DNA of 64,000 nt from positions 11,722,693 through 11,786,692 of the forward strand of contig CM055207.1 in NCBI GenBank assembly GCA_029224185.1, in the 5' to 3' direction. Within the stretch, counting starts at the first letter, position 1. Every line of letters starts with the position of its first letter. The position numbers were made by a program, and so were the translations under genes. This document shows positions 31,627-44,999 of this stretch, in pieces. The DNA comes from Karalla daura. Lineage: Eukaryota > Chordata > Actinopteri > Chaetodontiformes > Leiognathidae. Below the pieces are notes generated by a model that made no database searches, had not been told where the DNA came from, and saw nothing but the letters and a program-made list of their open reading frames with translations.

Positions 31627-32536
31627 ATGGCAGAGGCAGTTGCCAATGTGGCCCGAAGGATTAATGCCACTGTGGAGGAGGAGAAAGATAGTTTGGGTAA
31701 GAGTCTTTTTCCACATCTTTCTTCCTGTCAATCTGCATTCACCGCGATTGTTGCTGTTTCAGATGTGACCAGCAGGTGGCGACATCGACTTAAATTTGTT
31801 TATCACAGTTAGACCCAATTTTTCAAGGCATTTGTTAATTATAGATATTTAAGATTCCCCCACTGTGTTAATACATCGTAATCTCATAATAATTCCTCTT
31901 CCTTCTCTGCAGACCTGTCAAACTGCAAGCTCATCTCTTTCCCGGACGGTGTGTTCAAGGTCCTGAGGAGTGTCTCAGAAAATATCCGCGTTATCACCCT
32001 GGCTGATAATGAGATGAAGGCCCTTACCAGCAAATTTTTCTCAACCTTCACTCAGCTAAGAGGTGAAAGATTGTTTCAATAGATGCTGTTAAGTCACAAA
32101 TAGAGAATCCTCACATCTATTTTTTTTTTATTCTACTTTATAGAGCTGGACCTGCAAGGCAACGTCCTCACCAAACTGCCTGATTCTGTGGCAGAAATGG
32201 AGCATTTGACCTATATCAATCTGGCTAATAACAGCTTCTCCACCTTCCCTGATAAGCTCACCGAAATAGCCACACTGGAGAGGATTAACCTGGAGGGAAA
32301 TAGCATCACTGGTAATTATAGCACATCAAAGCAAGAGGTTCTTTGATGGTTTTGTGTGTGCTTAAATGTACTAAACTGACTTTTGATTTTGATTTGCAGA
32401 AATACCAATGGAGAAGTTGTCCGCTATGCCAGCACTGAGGTGGTTAAACATAAAATCAAACCCTTTGGACTCCAACACTCAGTCTGCTCTGCAATCCCCT
32501 CACAACTTTGACATTTTGTCAACCACAGAGTCTTGA
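31627..32536 (+). CDS. lrrc20: LRRC20, leucine-rich repeat protein, 174 aa
   Basis: A small cytoplasmic leucine-rich repeat protein of unknown biochemical role. Exons 31627-31696, 31913-32062, 32144-32311 and 32400-32536 join in phase 1 at every junction (G|AC, G|AG, G|AA) with GT-AG borders. The N-terminus is MAEAVANVARRINATVEEEK. LRR units follow with the LxxLxLxxN pattern: VITLADNEMKAL, LRELDLQGNVLTKLP, LTYINLANNSFSTFP, LERINLEGNSITEIP and LRWLNIKSNPLD. The length is close to the human protein (184 aa). It lies downstream of nodal on the same strand, as in human but without EIF4EBP2 between. A leader exon probably ends at 30748. Confidence 0.93.
31769..31781 (+). promoter_or_regulatory. 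Consensus CTCF core motif in LRRC20 intron
   Basis: CCAGCAGGTGGCG fits the CTCF core CCASYAGRKGGCR at every position. It lies between LRRC20 coding exons 1 and 2. Confidence 0.5.
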
Positions 32537-32854
32537 AACATGCCTCGTACCCTATTTACCGCTGTGTACTGCATGCTGTGTGCCTTTTACTTCTTCAGCT
32601 GGACATAACTGTGCTGCCTGAGAGATGAAAAAATGTAATACTTGAAAATATTGAACTGGAGATATCAAAAGGGCCTTTTAAGAGACAAGAAAACAGTTGT
32701 GTGAAGATGATGGTTGGGCTTACACAGAGCCGATGCTGATATTTGGTATCAATCCATCTTTGAACACAGTTTTTAAACAAATCCTGTCTCAATTAAGATA
32801 CTGTATTTGTAAAGACTTATTTATTGCTTTTGATAGTATAAACAAGTTTTTTCA

Positions 32855-32860
32855 ATTAAA
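32855..32860 (+). terminator. Likely polyadenylation signal of LRRC20
   Basis: ATTAAA about 320 bases after the stop codon, followed by GT/T-rich sequence. Confidence 0.45.
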
Positions 32861-35026
32861 GATTATGTACAGAGACTGTGGAGTTCATCATTATTTTTCT
32901 GTGGGTGGTGTTTTATCAGATGACACACAAAGCTTTCAGTAGTTAGATCTGAAACAAGACTGCTGAACTGCCTCAGCAAGGACCACAATATGTATTTTTA
33001 TTTACATTGGCATTTACTTTTTACAGTAAATGATCATGTATTTTAAAAATTAAAAAGGGTTAGCTGACTCAATAGCAATTGATGTTCAAATTTTTTATTA
33101 TTTGCCATTTTTCTATCCATCCGGACCTTCTTGCTGTGAGGTAACTACTGTTTACAATACCGTTGATTTACAAATGTTAGATCTATAACTCTTGCAATGA
33201 TAGCCGATATAGTAGAACTCTTATAAGGATGGTAAACAGAACCACATTTGTGATGCTGAAATCAGGGAATGTCTGACATCTTGTGCTTAAATGGACAGTC
33301 AAAGAGTTAAACTAATGCTCACTGAGATGCTAGAATTTAAGAGTGTGAAATTAGGTGAAACGTTGGAGGCAAAACTTCAGACATTTTTACTTTGTACAGA
33401 CATGGATCTAGGTTTGACTTTAAAGACTATAACAACTGTAGGAACATGCTCTCCTGTAGTTCACCCTCAGGCTTTAGCACAGCTGGGCTCACGTCCACAG
33501 TGGGGAACAAAATCCATCGGCGAGAGAAGCCAAAAATTCTCAAACCGTTTGGTCAACACTTGCAAGCTGCAGGCAGCAGGGAGACTTGATGTTGTCGGGG
33601 GCAGAAAACACTACAGACGCTGATTGCACTCTTGAACACAGCAGAGTCAGATTGACAGCAGAATCATTCATAGTGCTTTGCTGAGGGTTTTCAAGAAATC
33701 TGTAAATAGCAACGCTGCTGAGTCTGGATCACCTGCTGTAAGCTGGTGTCTGAGCTCAGTTTCTAACTTTTGTGCCAAATTAACACAGGGAGGGAGATGG
33801 CATTAAACACCACATGTCCTTTTTCTGCGTAAAACACTCCTTTAAATATCTTTATCATGCAAAGTCGGCATAAAATTAGCCACACATAAGAACATCATCT
33901 GGTCTGCAGGAATCTGCAGTGGGCTTACTGCATCACGTGCCTCCTGCTGCCCAGACTGTGACCTTGTTACGTACAATGTGCTGCCCTCTGACTTACTGCT
34001 CTTTGATTATACATCTAAAAATAGAGAACACCTTCTCTGTACGGTTATTGATATTTGGAAGCAAATAGTTCAATTGGCTTGTTGCAGTCACACAAATGTG
34101 AATTTTCTTCATAAAAATTGTATTAGTTTGAATTTATTATGTCATAACTACTGTTCAATGATGATTTGATAACTGATAAATGATTAACTGTACTCAACAC
34201 AGTTATTGCATGCATTGCATGCATGCAGTTATTGTAAAGTTATTTTACAATGAAGGCAAAAACCTGATTATTAATAATAAAAGTAGCAAAACAGTGATAC
34301 TGCTAATAATGTAATAGAAGCTCATACATTAATTATTAATTATTACATACCATTATCTGTGTTTTATAATGATTTGAACACATATCAGATTATTCTGTTC
34401 TATGCTTTCATTGACATTGTACAAAATCTAAAAATAGGAGACTCACAAACCACACCTCATTACTCTGCTTTTCAGTATTTTAATCAGTGAAACATCCCAC
34501 CAATGTTTAATAAATAAGTTGCAAATTCAATAAATCTGTTTCTAAAAATAGGCCCATAAGTATGTCATTACTCTGTCACAGTTTACCGTGATATGCAAGA
34601 AGTCACAACACTGGCACACCACCTAATCCTGCCTCCTTAATTGGTTTATAGCTGACGCCAGTCACCTCCATCTGTTTTTGCTTCAAAAGAACCACGGCTT
34701 ACAAGAGGGAGGTGGAAAACAAAGCCGCCTCATAGGTGAAGAAGGTGGAAACCTCACATAGCAGCCACCTGTAGAAATTAGCCTGTTGGGGGCAAACTGA
34801 GCTTCTCACTTGTTCATTAGATTGTAATCTAATATACTCCAACTGTTGTGGCTCTGTCGTCTGGCTTTTACTCTCAAGAGCAGGAAGCTGTCAGATCTCT
34901 AACTCTTGGACGTGAACAGTGCGCATGCCCGTGATATCCATCTGAATGAGTGTCTGTCAGTCAGGAGCGTCTTAGTCCACCTGAATCAGTGCTCAGAGTA
35001 CGGAGGGAGAGGGTGACATCTACATC
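32861..35026. other. Spacer between LRRC20 and PPA1
   Basis: No coding exon was recognised; NPFFR1, which lies here in human, is not visible. A small SINE-like fragment (CCGGACCTTCTTGCTGTGAG) lies at about 33112-33150. The 110-residue open frame at 33291-33623 has no known domain. A near-NRF1 motif TGCGCATGCCC at 34920-34930, about 100 bases before the PPA1 start, may mark its promoter. Confidence 0.55.
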
Positions 35027-38000
35027 ATGAGCTACACCATCGAGGAGAGGGGTCGGCCTGAAACCCAGGACTACAGGGTCTATTTCAGTAAGCTCAGCTC
35101 TGTGGATCAACCTGTTTGTGTGTGTTGGTGTGTAGTAAAAGCTGCTTTATTTCCATCCTGTCTAGCAGTAGCTGCAGTCATGGCTATAATCATAGTGAAT
35201 CCTGGAGCGATTTCATGTGGTTTGTACTTACAAAATGATCTTTTTCAAAGAAAACTCTGCAGGCAAGTACATCTCCCCATTCCACGACATCCCCATCTAT
35301 GCGAATGAAGCAGAGGTGAGCGTCCATCTTGCAAAGTATGGTTCTACTTGCACCTATAAAGTGTCTTGTTGGGGCGGCTCTGTGTGCAGGTTTTATTAAA
35401 ATAATTTTTCCTCCACATTTAACACTTATGCACCTACCATTTGTTGCACAGCTATGTAATCCCAGTGGCCAAATTGAAGAAATCGAAGCTTTTTTTCTTC
35501 TTTCTTTTGCATTAACCTGTTTATTCTCCTACCATCGTTATTTTGTTGTGGCTCCAGGAGAGCATCAACACTACGGTGCCAATTTGTCTGCAGCTGAGGA
35601 CTGATGCTTTCCCCTGTACCACCTGGGGGGGCAGAGGCGGTGCGCTACCTTAACAGACTTTAATAACTGCAACCTTTGGTCAGGAAGAAATTGCATTAGA
35701 CACTGCAACCCAATATGCTGGGCCTTTATGGTGAAAAATGAGGCTCAGCTCACAGGTTCATTGTGGGTTTGCTAAAGGTCATGTGTGAAAAATAGTTATT
35801 GTACTGAAACGTACGGCTCCTGTCCCCATATTTGAGGAGTGATATGTTGCTATTTGGTCGTTTATTACAATGATTTTTGCTGTTACAATTTAGCATTGAG
35901 GCAGCATGTGGTTTGTTTATATCTGATCTTATGAAGTTTCAGCCCATTTATAATCACTGTTGCTCTTAGAAAAGTATTCAGAACAGGAAAAGGAATTTTA
36001 AAAATGCTTTTCTCAACATATTGCAGAATGTTTTTCACGCGGTCGTGGAGGTGCCAAGATGGATGAATGCAAAGATAGAGGTATACCTTTGTTATTTTGC
36101 TAATTCTTTGAATTTCTATCTATCTATCTCAACCAAAATCAATGTATATAAAAATTTGATATACTTGAGAGCAAACAAAATAGAACAATTTTACTGGAAT
36201 TTTATGGAAGAACATATATTCATATTTCTCCTTCTGTCTTTGAGTTTGAGACTATACTTGAGCCGTTCACTCATCTGAATTGAGACATAATGTGTTGGTA
36301 CTACATCATCAAAACATTAATTCCAGTAATGCTGAGAAAATGAGATGACTACACTTTCACCTTTTGCTTAATCTGCTTTGTTCTCTGTTCCAGTTAATTA
36401 TGATTTCTAATAGCACAGTGACCACATTGTGGCTCAACGTTAATTCTGTTTTTAATGAACTGAGAAGACTGGGTTTATGTCCATCTGCTCGTCAGATTGC
36501 CACTAAAGATCCTCTAAATCCACTGAAACAAGACATCAAGAATGGGAACCTCCGTTACGTAGCCAACACATTCCCTCACAAAGGTTACATCTGGAATTAT
36601 GGCGCCATTCCACAGGCAAGTTGAACTCAGATGAGATTCATTCTGTGAAACTGGACTGTGTTTCTCCTCTAAGTCACATTTTATCTTCCTGCAGACCTGG
36701 GAGGATCCTCATCACAAGGACAGCGACACAGGATGCTGCGGAGACAATGATCCCATTGATATATGCGACATAGGAAATAAGGTGCTGGAACAACACTGAT
36801 GAGGTGCCTTGGAGAGTAAAATTTACATGTTAACCTTTTAAACCAGCTTTTTCACAACTGTGACTCCCAGGTGTGCTCGAGGGGAGAAGTAATCAAGGTG
36901 AAGGTGTTGGGAACTCTGGCATTGATCGATGAGGGAGAAACAGACTGGAAGGTCATCGTGATCAATACCGAGGACCCTGAAGCCGCCAACTTTAACAGTA
37001 CGAAAAAATCTGCAATAGAAGCTGGAAAATATGACACCAGTTCCACAAGAGATTGTGAATTTTACACTTCTCCATTGTTGGTGATGTGTTGCAGATATTG
37101 AGGACATAAGACGGCTGAAGCCGGGATACTTGGAGGCGACTGTTGATTGGTTCAGAAACTACAAAGTCCCAGATGGGAAACCCCAAAACCAGTTTGCTTT
37201 CAACGGAGAGTTCATGGACAGGGTACTGCTTTCAAACCTCTGTTCACGGTCTTTGAGTTGAGTTCAAAGAACATGAGGGCATCTTTTTTGAACTTTCAGA
37301 TCAGCTCTAGCAAATTAATCAGTTTATATTGATGGAGTTCCTGGGGAAATTAGGTACACAGTGTGTTAGATCGTTTCATCTTTCCTTTTAAGCGCCCTAT
37401 ATTTATTTTCTGTTGCATGTAGGAAAAGATTGAGGGCATACACCATCCCCCTCCCCAAGAGCCAGTGCATGGGCAGATGGGGTCACTCAGATGAACACTA
37501 TATGTTAGTTAGTCCACCCTACTCATCGATGTTTGCTCTGACCGAGGTTTGTGCTCGAAAGAAGCTCAGAGAAATCAGTAGCTTAACTGCATCATGTGTC
37601 AATAAATCCATAATGCTGTCCACAGTGCTGAGGCAGTAGGCAGATTTGTAATTATGCCTTTTCTATCAGTTTTCCTCTTAAGACCATATTGTCTTTCCTA
37701 GTTAAAACAATGCACTATGAATGCTATGTATGCAAATCAACTCTGTGCTATAATGTAAGCAGAATAATTATACAGCACCTTGTAAGCAAGGAGGGTCACT
37801 CTCTGCTGCCTGTTCTATCTTTACCATCCATCCATTATCTTTGAACTGAGCAGTGTTGCATTGGTCTATTTAAACACATAGGGCTGGAATGTCTGGAGAA
37901 ACCCCATGCACACAAGAACATGCAATCGCTGACCAGAATTCAAACCAGGGACCTTCTTGATGTTAGGAAATAGCACTGCTATCCACCAAGCTACCAAGTT

Positions 38001-39129
38001 ATTCTCATGATATCCTATAATATATCTATGACCACTTCAGAAGATTTGTGCAGTAGACAACATGACCTGTAGCATTACTAACAAATGCCTGACTGTATAT
38101 ATGGGGATAACCTGTCTTTGATTCTTGCATGTGTCTTTTTCAGGACTTTGCCATTAAGACAGTCAAGAGCACCCATGAGTTTTGGAAGGCACTCATCTCC
38201 AAGGCATCCGACGCCGGCGAGTTAGACTGGTGAGATGATTATCATGCTCTGACTTGTGCTCCTGGATGCAAGCTGCGGGTGAGATGATGAAACATGTGAC
38301 AAATGCTATAGATATTTCCTTGAGATAATTATCCAGCGCCAAGGGACCGTCGACAGAGCACTGACACCCTGAATGTGCAAATCAACTGAGTTAATGGACT
38401 GTTAAATAACTTCCTACTGCAAATGAACTGGTGACATTGTGAATGTATGCCTTATAGTTTTCTGGTTAATAGGAGATAATAGGGACATGATATTGTTTTT
38501 TTTTAAAACTGATACCTCCCCTTATCCACTCCTCTGTCTCTTGGATCAGCATGAACACCAGTGTCTCAGATAGTCCGTTCTGCCGCTCTGCTGAGGATGC
38601 AGAGGCTGTGGTTAACTCTGTAAGTCTGCTTTATTTTGATATTTCATGCCAGCTGCCACAGTCTATCCCTTACCTTGATGACACTAGAGATGACATGCAT
38701 AGCAGAGTGCTGTTTAACCAGGTAGCACTCCAGCCAGACAAAAGGAGAGGCTCATCCAGGATTACCCATTGTGTCTGTTCATTGACGCAGAATTACTGTG
38801 AAGCATGAGAGCGTTCCAGCTCAAGCTTTTAGTTAAAACAGAAACAGGAATCACATGGCATTCACAAAATACTCTGTCTTACTGCATTTAGTGAGACAAA
38901 TAGCTGCACACATGTATTGCTTGTGACATCTTAAGTACATTCGTCTGATTTGATGAAATCTTACAGGCATGTGCTTATGGAGCTGGAGATCCGATTCCAA
39001 GTTCAGGTGTGTTTATACATTCATTGGTTTCATTCATCACTCTGTGTTATTGCTCTGTGAAAATCATACATGTTTGATGTCTGTGTGCCTCTTTTTCCAG
39101 CTGAGAAATGGTTCTTCTGTGAGAAGTGA
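35027..39129 (+). CDS. ppa1: PPA1, cytosolic inorganic pyrophosphatase, 288 aa
   Basis: Hydrolyses pyrophosphate to two phosphates with magnesium, pulling biosynthetic reactions forward in the cytosol. Exons: 35027-35087, 35251-35315, 36027-36080, 36496-36615, 36695-36781, 36871-36997, 37095-37222, 38144-38229, 38550-38619, 38967-39006, 39101-39129. All phases join, giving 288 aa against 289 in human. The family signature D-N-D-P-I-D-I is present in GCCGDNDPIDICDIG. Other conserved stretches are SPFHDIPIYAN, VVEVPRWMNAKIE, KGYIWNYGAIPQTWEDP, KPGYLEATVDWFRNYKVPDG and NTSVSDSPF. The start MSYTIEERGRPE has good family agreement. The donor after exon 4 is GCAAGT, so intron 4 is of the GC-AG class. 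A polyadenylation signal follows at 39278. Confidence 0.96.
36616..36694 (+). other. ppa1: GC-AG intron of PPA1
   Basis: Exon 4 ends CCACAG and is followed by GCAAGT; the intron ends CTGCAG before ACCTGG. Using the GC donor restores the conserved protein reading AIPQTWEDP. No GT donor nearby does so. Confidence 0.9.
37822..38002 (-). repeat. SINE-like repeat copy in PPA1 intron 7
   Basis: In plus orientation the copy begins with the tail CCATCCATCCATTATC. It then shows AACATGCAA, ATTCAAACCAGGGACCTTCTTG and AGCACTGCTATCCACCA. This is the reverse of a tRNA-derived fish SINE with a B-box and a GGAT tail, and it is clearly diverged. Confidence 0.6.
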
Positions 39130-39277
39130 GAAGACGGTCATTCGCAGAAACCCTCAGTGGAAGAAATGCACCAACATACAGTAAATGGATTGGATTTACG
39201 TCTTAATGCCGCATTTCACATGCTCTTTGCTATTGTCAGAATGTTCCAACTGTAGTATCAAGCTTAGCAGAACTTTC

Positions 39278-39283
39278 AATAAA
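39278..39283 (+). terminator. Polyadenylation signal of PPA1
   Basis: AATAAA about 150 bases after the stop codon. Confidence 0.65.
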
Positions 39284-40080
<797 letters not shown>

Positions 40081-40987
40081 ATGTCTACCAAACGCCGCTC
40101 TGTGAATGAACGAGCAAGACGAAGCAGAGCTGTGATTGACTGTTTCCAAGGAGACCACCGACACTACTTATCGCTGGACAGTGCCGAGGGGTAAGTCAGC
40201 TCACGTTAAAGTTACAACAGAATCCACGTTTATGTAAGAATGAACAATATCCCGCTGCGGAGGTAGTTTATAATAAGTTCGCGTCTAGTCGGCAGAGCGT
40301 TAAGCTTTGACTCATGAGACCAGACTGTAGAAAGTACGAGAGCTTTAACGTCAGCTAACATGCTAATGCTTACCAAGCTATAAAGCGTTACCTAATGTAA
40401 TCTAAGCACATGGGCACGAGCTTATCACCAAGAGAGACGCGACCACACGCTCAAATTTGTATTTGTAAGACGACACGTCACACTTCTGGCCGATGCACCT
40501 GCCATGTATGAGAAAGGAGTCGTGTTACATAATGATGCAGCTAGCTGACTGCTAAACCTAATACATCTTTTCAAAGGACTTGTTGCGTCCTCTCAGCCGA
40601 GTTCACGATCGCGGCCTCAAAGTGGAAATAAAAATAGACGTCTTCATGTTATATTTGACCTGATTACCCATGACGTTTGGCGTGAAAGGTAACATCACCT
40701 GCAGGCTGCGTGGGTGGAGCTGTAGTCTTACGTCAGGGATATTTAAAAACGTCTGAATGATGTCATGTAATGCATTAACAGCTGAAGGTCTGCTACAACG
40801 AATCTCTAAATACTAAATCAACCATATAAATACCATGATTATAAGCGCTTACTGCTGAATCTATTTATCAGTAAATGGTCTGGACTGCTTTTCTGTATTA
40901 TGCTGCTTAGTAATGTCAGCCATGGTTCAAACTATGCCGACTTAGTCCCTCATCATACCCTCACATCCATACTTCTCTCTCTTTCAG

Positions 40988-43065
40988 CCCAAGACCGCCA
41001 AGATGTCATTTTTATTTGACTGGATCTACAGGGGGTTTAGCAGTGTTCTACAGTTCTTGGGTGAGTACTTTGCGCGTTTGCAGCAATTTGAAATTGATGG
41101 GAAAGTAGTCGAAAAGCTCCCATTCAGACACGGTGCCTATAAAGTTTTGTGTGAGGAAAAAGACAACAAAACAATCCATAACCAGAAAACTTTTTCTGAG
41201 CGAGTGCGGAGCTCAAATTCACGCCGTGCAGAAATGTTTCTCTATTGGTTATGTTTCCACCTCGGGGATTTAGAGGGTCTTTTTGTTGCATCATTCCCCA
41301 TACATTTTGTGAAATATTCCTTCCAGGCCTGTATAAGAAGTCTGGGAAGCTGGTCTTCCTGGGCCTGGACAATGCTGGTAAAACAACACTGCTCCACATG
41401 TTGAAAGACGATCGACTCGGCCAACACGTACCAACGCTGCATCCAAGTAAGGAGCGACTCAAACAGAATTCTGCTGGCCTAGACACATTGAAATATTAGA
41501 AAATATTTATTTAATGTCTGTTGATTTAAAGTCTGCTATAGTATGCTTTATGTAGTGAATGATTATATTCACATAGTCCCTACTTATACACGATTTTCCT
41601 CTTTCTCCAAGCCTCTGAAGAACTCACAATTGGTGGAATGACATTCACCACATTTGATTTAGGCGGCCATGTACAAGGTGAGATCTTTTTCCATCTTGTG
41701 TCAGTAATAACACAAGAAAATAGGCGAGACGCAGCGGGTTTTAACGATGCGGATCCGTTTTTCTCAACCAAAAGGCTATGAAAATAAATTAAGGAGCACG
41801 GCATTCAGGATTTGTCACATTTGTTGTCAGACGTTAGGCGAGAACCAAAAGATCGCCGAGCTCAGTCGCCTCCACTGTCATCGGAGAGAGGAAACCGAGA
41901 CGAGCTGACTGAGCCTTGTTCTTGCCTTGCCACATGGTGTCTCTGTAGCCCCTGCGGCACTTATGTGCAAGTCAAATCAGCTCTGATGGAAATAAGGAGC
42001 CTGAAATATTAAACATGTTTGAACCGAAATTTAAAAGCAGGTAGCTCCTGTATGCACAGTTTGCCTGCAATGCTGAAAATGAATGAGAAAATAAGAGCGT
42101 CGGCCCCTCTAGAGGAAGACACAGTTCCAGGAATGATTGAGCTGGCATCCATTATTTTACCCACTTTGTACTTGGGCAAGTCCATCAAAGGAAACACAAA
42201 CACAGGGAGAACATGCAAGCTCCACACAGAGAGGCTCGCAGTCACACTGGGATTTGAACCTTGGACAGCGGTGCTGTCCACCATACCGCCACACTGCCTG
42301 TCCAGACACTTCAGTATTTCAGGCAGTGAGTCACGCCGTGTCGCTATGTAGAGATCAGGACTGTGCGCAGAGATGAGAGGGGACGCCGTGTCACATCCTC
42401 CTGCTCCTATTCACAGTGTAAAACTGCTGCATTCCACGTCGAGGAGCGCAGTCATTATCGCGCCGCAGACAAGCTGTGTGTTTTCTTTGTCGGCAGCCCG
42501 ACGAGTGTGGAAGAACTACCTGCCAGCTGTGAATGGAGTCGTCTTCCTCGTAGACTGCGCAGATCACGACAGGCTGACAGAATCCAAGACTGAGCTGGAT
42601 GTAAGATCAAACATCAGCGTTCCAAGCTGCCTCCTCCTCCTCCTCCTCCTCCTCCTCCTCGCTGGGCTGACTGCTGCCTGTTAACGCTAGATTGATGATG
42701 ATTGTGCGTCTCTAGGCTCTCCTGGGAGACGAGACCATATGCAACGTACCGGTGTTGGTGCTGGGTAATAAAATCGACCGTCCCGAGGCCATAAGTGAAG
42801 GAGGGCTCCGAGGAGCTTTCGCTCTCGACGGTCAGGTTACCGGGAAGGTAGGCGCGCTCATTTACAGAAATAATCTGATCCCTGCCTTCTGTGTGGGCCC
42901 CGCTGCCGGCTGACCTCCGCCCTCAATTATTCGTTTTGTCACCGACAGGGAAACGTCTCGTTGAAGGAGCTGGGCGTGCGGCCGCTGGAGATCTTCATGT
43001 GCAGCGTGTTGAAAAAGCAAGGCTACGGGGAAGGTTTCAGATGGTTATCCCAGTACATCGACTGA
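40988..43065 (+). CDS. sar1a: SAR1A-type small GTPase of the COPII coat, 198 aa
   Basis: SAR1 is the GTPase that starts COPII coat assembly at ER exit sites; its GTP form inserts an N-terminal amphipathic helix and recruits SEC23/24. Coding exons: 41003-41060 (exon from 40988), 41327-41446, 41612-41677, 42497-42600, 42716-42847, 42949-43065. All phases join to exactly 198 codons, the family length. Seen in the protein: the N-terminal helix MSFLFDWIYRGFSSVLQFLG, the P-loop GLDNAGKT, switch I HPTSEEL, switch II DLGGHVQARRVW (catalytic His kept), NKID for guanine, and the end YGEGFRWLSQYID. The residue after the switch II His is Val where the human form has Glu; yeast has Ile there, so this is tolerated variation. 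The call SAR1A rests on neighbours; SAR1B is not excluded by sequence alone. Confidence 0.95.
42160..42305 (-). repeat. SINE-like repeat copy in SAR1A intron
   Basis: AGGGAGAACATGCAAGCTCC, GGGATTTGAACC (B-box reversed) and GGTGCTGTCCACCATACCGCC follow the order of the tRNA-derived fish repeat seen elsewhere in the window. Confidence 0.65.
42629..42660 (+). repeat. (CTC)n microsatellite
   Basis: About ten triplets, 29 bases after a SAR1A exon end. Confidence 0.95.
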
Positions 43066-44720
43066 CACGCAGGGCTGGAGCCCAAACCAGAAGGGATTTC
43101 CTTGACACAGTTTCCCCCGAAGCGTGACAAAGCCTTTTTTGTCTCCTTGTCTGCCAGTGTCAATCAGCCCGCGATTCAAACGGTATTATTAAGAGCGCAT
43201 GGAAAAACATTCATTTTAATACTTAAAGAATTTGTTCAGGATTTAAAGGTTTCTGTGCAAACTTTTAAAAGTGGTTCATGGTGAACTGTCCTACATGTGT
43301 TTCTGAACTCAGAGTTGTAATAAGGTCACGTGTTTTGTAGACTACTACTGCTTAAGTTGTTATTTATAAGGAAGCAAGTGTTGACAATTAAGGAGACCAC
43401 AGTCTTTCTGCTTGTCTGACATAGAAGTAGAGAGGCAAAATTTAGATTTCCAAATCAAACAAATAACTCAATACACAAGATTAATTTTAGTTCATTTCAT
43501 CTAATGCTATGCAGCCACTGCCTTCAAAGCACACAGCCAAAGATGTATGCTAATGACTGCGGGATTAGTGGGGAGAGAGATTTAAACTTCAACAAAAGAT
43601 ATCTTCCAGTGCTGAGCACTGAGGCAAAATAATGTCAAATCCCCTTTAGAAAAAGCCAAAAAAGGAGGAAAGACAGCGCGTCCCACAAATAAATGCAAAG
43701 ATGATGGAGTAAACAGAGTTAAACGGAGTCGCGCATTGACGAGCTGCCTGTGAATAATGTGCTTCTCACTCTGAGCTCCTCGATGGAATTGGCTTGTTTA
43801 TTTCTGCATGTGACGTGAACGTGTTCCCTTGAAGGCGCCTCGTTTCAAACGCGTCTGCCGGACTAAAATTAGTCCTCGATAATTTATCTCCGACTGTGTC
43901 CCCGGGGCTGTTCGACACGGGGCTTCAGAGATAAAACGTTCACTCCGAACTTTTGTGACTACGTGACACACTGCACTTGCTTTACGGTATCATGAAGGCT
44001 GTCATAACGCATTGCCCTTAAAACGTCAGGAAGCAATAAAGTAGACTGACCATACCTAGGAACCGTAGCGAAGGCAGTCTGACTCGACAAAAGAGTAAAT
44101 CTAGTTCTGAGCCTGACGTCAATGACATTCATGGGTTATTTATTTTATTTGTTTGTTTGTTTGTTATTCATTCCTTTTAGTTTAGAGCCTGAGCCATGTG
44201 TGGGTATTCGGTCAGCAGTGGTGCGCTTTTTGACTATCTGCTCAGATATGAGGGCGCACATCGACATGCTGACCTGTAAATGAATATTCTCCTCTTAATC
44301 TGTCCGTCGTTGTCTTTCGCCGTGTCCTGCGTTCCATGTTTACAGGGTAACACTTTGAATATTTTGCTCATTAATATATGCAGAGATATTTGTGACTTGA
44401 GATAAAAAAGAGATGCGTATGAAACAGATTTTGTACAGGGACGGGGTTGCGAGTGTTTACAGAGATATACTATGCGTGTAAACAAACTGCTTTTCCTTTG
44501 AACCACTGAGCGCTGAGTCCTGTAAATTATGTACATACAGATGTAAATGTCTGTACAGTAGTTGCCCTTTAGCCGACACAAAATTACTAGTTATTTATAA
44601 CACGGCTTGAAATGATTTTTCTGTGCAAATGGTTTGTGTTGTGACAGCATCAACATGTTTAAATTGATCTTTACGAGGAGCAGTTCAAATGAAATTAAAA
44701 CAACCTGTTTTTTTTGACTC
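43066..44720 (+). other. sar1a: Probable 3' UTR of SAR1A
   Basis: Long AT-rich sequence without gene structure. AATAAA occurs at 44035-44040, and an ATTAAA with a following T-rich stretch lies near 44694. Mammalian SAR1A also has a long 3' UTR, so either site could be used. Confidence 0.4.
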
Positions 44721-44999
44721 CACTCGCTATGTGTCGTTTTTATTACTTTCCCCAATTACAAGCCATTTTCACACACTTATATCTCATCTTTCTTTACATC
44801 ATTTAAATCATTTGAAGTAGCTATTATTTTCTCCACTCCTGGGAACTGTCTAACAGACACCTCTACGTTACTTAAGGCTAACCATGTTCCTTTGGCTCGG
44901 CATCTGCTAACAACAACAAAAAAAAAAGTATGACACTGGAGAGACGAGACAGCTCCAAATAAACCTGTTGGTTTGTTGCTGGTGTCTGTGGGGCAAAGT

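Noticed and set aside
33291..33623. 110-residue frame between LRRC20 and PPA1
   Set aside because: Does not resemble NPFFR1 (no membrane segments) or any family I know.
40081..40190. N-terminal extension of SAR1A from ATG 40081
   Set aside because: After splicing this frame is different from the SAR1A frame, so it cannot extend the protein; kept as an upstream ORF.
41668..41676. Val after the switch II His in SAR1A as a damaged active site
   Set aside because: Yeast Sar1 has a hydrophobic residue at the same place; the catalytic His and all GTP motifs are intact.
42230..42270. Possible tRNA gene from the B-box-like GGGATTTGAACC
   Set aside because: No A-box or cloverleaf at the right spacing; it belongs to a SINE fragment.
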